Below are positions 56,832 through 59,545 of a DNA stretch of 59,545 bases, piece after piece. The notes below the pieces were generated by a model. That model made no database searches. It was not told where the DNA came from and saw only the letters and a list, made by a program, of their open reading frames with translations. Both the position numbers and the translations under genes were made by a program. Within the stretch, counting starts at the first letter, position 1. Every line of letters starts with the position of its first letter. The stretch comes from Candidatus Omnitrophota bacterium (GTDB lineage Bacteria; Omnitrophota; Gorgyraeia; Duberdicusellales; 4484-171): the NCBI GenBank assembly GCA_024231025.1, contig JAAEQW010000309.1, positions 1-59,545 of the forward strand. The letters are read 5' to 3'.

Positions 56832-57995
56832 ATGTCGATGGTAAACTATAATTTAACTGAAGATCAACTAATGTTGAAAGAATTAACCAGAAAGATTGCT
56901 GAAGAAAAAATTCGCCCTTTTTCTCAGGAGCTTGATGAAAAGGAGGAATTTCCCTCAGACATCGTCAAAACGCTTGCGCAATCTGATTTGTTCTCAGTAT
57001 CTATTCCTGAAAAATACGGAGGAATGGGAGAAAGCTTGCTTGATTTGGTTGTAGCAACTGAGGAAATTGCTCGCGTTGATGGTGGAGTTTCTGCCGTATA
57101 TGCGGCTTCATTCTTGGGATTGCTGCCAATTTTACTTTCTGGAACCGAAGAGCAGAAAGAAAGATATCTACCCGACATTGCCGCCGGAAAACACCTTTGC
57201 GCCTTTGGTCTAACTGAGCCCGAGGCAGGATCTGACGCATCAGGCATAAAAACTACTGCCAAAAAAGACGGCGATCACTACATAATTAATGGTTCAAAAT
57301 GCTTTATCACCAATGGTGGAGACGCTCAAATTTATTCAATATTAGCAGTAACCAATAAAAATAAGGGGCCCCGCGGAATTTCTGCGTTCGTTCTCGAAAA
57401 AGGAATGGACGGCTTTACCTTTGGCAAAAAGGAAGAGAAGCTGGGGATCAGATGTTCATCTACGCGAGAGTTGATTTTTACTGATGTAAAAGTGCCAAAA
57501 GAAAATCTTATTGGCGGCAAAGAAGGGATTGGTTTTATAACAACATTGAAGACTTTTGATCATTCCCGTCCGGGTGTTGCCGCTCAAGCGGTTGGAATGG
57601 CTCAAGGAGCGCTTGAGCTTGCCACCCAGTATGCTCATGAACGAATTCAGTTTGGAAAGCAAATCAGTTCTTTTCAAGGCATTCAGTGGATGCTTGCCGA
57701 TATGGCCACCAAAACCGAGGCCGCCAGAAGCTTGCTTTACGCCACTGCCGCAATGGTCGACAGAAAAGAAAAAAATATATCTGGACCAAGCGCAATGGTT
57801 AAAATGTTTGCCTCAGATGTTGGAATGGAAGTTGCCACAAATGCAGTACAAATTTTCGGCGGATATGGTTATACTCGCGAATATCCGGTTGAAAAATTTA
57901 TGCGTGATGTTAAAATCACTCAAATTTATGAAGGCACTAACCAAATTCAACGCAGCATTATCGCGCTTAATCTGATTAAAAAATACGCAAAATAA
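56832..57995 (+). CDS. Acyl-CoA dehydrogenase
   Basis: 'CAFGLTEPEAGSDASGIKTTA', 'ITNGGDAQIY', 'QIFGGYGYTREYPVEKFMRDVKITQIYEGTNQIQR'. Confidence 0.97.
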   Translation: MSMVNYNLTEDQLMLKELTRKIAEEKIRPFSQELDEKEEFPSDIVKTLAQSDLFSVSIPEKYGGMGESLLDLVVATEEIARVDGGVSAVYAASFLGLLPILLSGTEEQKERYLPDIAAGKHLCAFGLTEPEAGSDASGIKTTAKKDGDHYIINGSKCFITNGGDAQIYSILAVTNKNKGPRGISAFVLEKGMDGFTFGKKEEKLGIRCSSTRELIFTDVKVPKENLIGGKEGIGFITTLKTFDHSRPGVAAQAVGMAQGALELATQYAHERIQFGKQISSFQGIQWMLADMATKTEAARSLLYATAAMVDRKEKNISGPSAMVKMFASDVGMEVATNAVQIFGGYGYTREYPVEKFMRDVKITQIYEGTNQIQRSIIALNLIKKYAK

Positions 57996-58005
57996 GCAGA
58001 TACAA

Positions 58006-58076
58006 ACCATAGACGATAGACTGTAGACCACAGACCTCATATCTAATACCTGCTATCCCCAAAGTCTACGGTCGGC
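58006..58076. repeat. Intergenic iterated 'atagac'-word element
   Basis: 'ccatagacgatagactgtagaccacagacct' with 'aaagtctacggtc' as reverse-complement word. Confidence 0.45.
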
Positions 58077-58086
58077 AAAGCCTCAC

Positions 58087-58115
58087 TTGACAAATCCCGC
58101 AATTTTGTTGATAAT
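58087..58115 (+). promoter_or_regulatory. Putative sigma70-type promoter of aroK
   Basis: TTGACA-17 bp-GATAAT. Confidence 0.55.
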
Positions 58116-58148
58116 ACTACAAATAATAGAAAACATATATAGGTAAGT

Positions 58149-58661
58149 ATGAAAAATATCTATTTAGTTGGTTTTATGGGTACTGGGAAGACTTACGTTG
58201 GTAAAATCATCGCCAATCGTCTCGGGCGCAGCTTTGTCGAAATGGATGAAACCATTGAAAAACAACAAAATAGAAAAATCGTTGATATTTTTGCCAAAGA
58301 CGGCCAAGCGCACTTTAGAGCACTAGAAAATAAACTTCTCAATGAATTAGCCGAAAAAAACAATTTAATTGTAAGCTGTGGCGGAGGAGTTATTTGCAAC
58401 GATGAAAATATTAAGCTTTTAAAAAAAAGCGGAGTAGTTTTTAACCTGCACTCATCAGCTCAAAAAGTATACGATCGAACAAAAATGCACAAAACTAGGC
58501 CAATACTCAATGTTGATGATCCACTGAGCAGAATTAAAGAACTGATGGCTGAGCGAGCCAAATACTATAATCAGGCTGACTACACGGTGCTTTCAGAAGA
58601 TCAAACTCCGCAAGAAGTGGCTGAAAACATCATAAACCTACTGGATAAGAATGATCAATAA
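58149..58661 (+). CDS. aroK: Shikimate kinase
   Basis: 'LVGFMGTGKTYVGKIIANRLGRSFVEMDETIE', 'VSCGGGVI'. Confidence 0.95.
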   Translation: MKNIYLVGFMGTGKTYVGKIIANRLGRSFVEMDETIEKQQNRKIVDIFAKDGQAHFRALENKLLNELAEKNNLIVSCGGGVICNDENIKLLKKSGVVFNLHSSAQKVYDRTKMHKTRPILNVDDPLSRIKELMAERAKYYNQADYTVLSEDQTPQEVAENIINLLDKNDQ

Positions 58662-59523
58662 GGGCTTACTTTTTTTAAATATGCTGGGTATTGAAGCAAA
58701 AAAAATCAAAAAGATTCTTAGCGCATTCAAGGACCCCAATGCCATAATTACCCCTACTGCGAGTAGTTTGAAAAAAATACCTTTGTTAACTACCAAAGAT
58801 ATTGAAAAGATTACCAATAAACAAGCTTTTTTTGCGCTAGAAAGAGAATTGGAGCTCATTAAAAAACATAATATCGATGTGATTGATATTTTAAACAGCG
58901 ATTATCCCAAGCTTTTACGCGAAATCGCGCATCCACCAATCGTTTTATACCTAAAAGGTAGTCGTAACATCTTAAAAGATCCTCAAATGGGGATTGTCGG
59001 GTCAAGAACATCTACAGAATATGGCATATCTACCGCTTTTAAGTTTGCGAAAGAACTTTCAGACGCCGGCTTAGTCGTTACGTCTGGATTGGCACGTGGC
59101 ATTGATACCGCTGCCCACAAAGGGGCGTTAGCTAATAAAACAATCGCGGTGCTCGGCAGTGGGATTCTTAACATATATCCACCCGAAAACAGACTACTGG
59201 CTCAGGAAATTTCTCGCAATGGAGCGATAATTTCTGAATTCCCGTTATTAACATCGCCGGCCAGAGAAAATTTTCCGCGCAGAAATCGAATTATCAGTGG
59301 TCTATCAATTGGCTTATTGGTTGTTGAGGCAGCAGAAAGAAGCGGTGCGCTAATTACTGCCAATTTTGCTTTAGAGCAAAATCGCGATGTTTTTGCAGTA
59401 CCTGGAAAAACCAATTCAAGTCAAAGCAAAGGCACAAATTCGCTCATAAAAGATGGTGCAAAATTAGTTGATTCAATTGAAGATATATTATCTGAGCTAA
59501 ATATTAACCTTGCAATGGAGTAA
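58651..59523 (+). CDS. dprA: DNA processing protein DprA
   Basis: 'YPKLLREIAHPPIVLYLKGS', 'IVGSRTSTEYG', 'VTSGLARGIDTAAHKGAL', 'RRNRIISGLS'. Confidence 0.95.
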   Translation: MINKGLLFLNMLGIEAKKIKKILSAFKDPNAIITPTASSLKKIPLLTTKDIEKITNKQAFFALERELELIKKHNIDVIDILNSDYPKLLREIAHPPIVLYLKGSRNILKDPQMGIVGSRTSTEYGISTAFKFAKELSDAGLVVTSGLARGIDTAAHKGALANKTIAVLGSGILNIYPPENRLLAQEISRNGAIISEFPLLTSPARENFPRRNRIISGLSIGLLVVEAAERSGALITANFALEQNRDVFAVPGKTNSSQSKGTNSLIKDGAKLVDSIEDILSELNINLAME

Positions 59524-59545
59524 CACTATGGAAAAATCTAAAAAG

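Noticed and set aside
1-59545. CRISPR array, prophage, rRNA operon, toxin-antitoxin or restriction system
   Set aside because: No regularly spaced repeats, cas genes, integrase/phage structural genes, rRNA sequence or recognisable TA/RM genes seen on either strand

Overview
The window is a gene-dense, AT-rich bacterial chromosome segment. Gene style suggests a Gram-negative candidate phylum, possibly Omnitrophota, but this is inference. Most of it is housekeeping: ruvA-scpB-metK-ahcY-pfkA-fba-like, ilvD, mreBCD-mrdA-rodA, speD-speE, rnfCDGEAB-rseC, purN, ftsH/hflKC, purU, aroK-dprA. Accessory regions: (i) a tightly packed type II fatty-acid/polyketide-like cluster at about 17.4-26.1 kb. It contains a ketosynthase that has lost all three catalytic residues (chain-length-factor-like), KR, ACP, DH, an intact KS, a zinc-ribbon PP-loop ATPase, a protein resembling cyanobacterial acyl-ACP reductase with an extra N-terminal domain, a nitroreductase and a CrtI-like oxidoreductase. 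Two paralogous 7TM sensor kinases bracket it. (ii) A CUT1 sugar ABC transporter/glycosidase locus at 44.3-52.0 kb. (iii) A large membrane-anchored protein with a C-terminal HExxH motif, flanked by two copies of a 28-bp palindromic repeat at 52.0-55.7 kb. (iv) A second, divergent SpeD-like protein beside speE. (v) Several non-coding palindromic or MITE-like elements, one abutting a shortened DUF2344 gene. One tRNA-Thr(CGT) is present. I saw no CRISPR array, rRNA, transposase or phage genes. All calls come from reading the sequence and motifs; no database searches were run.
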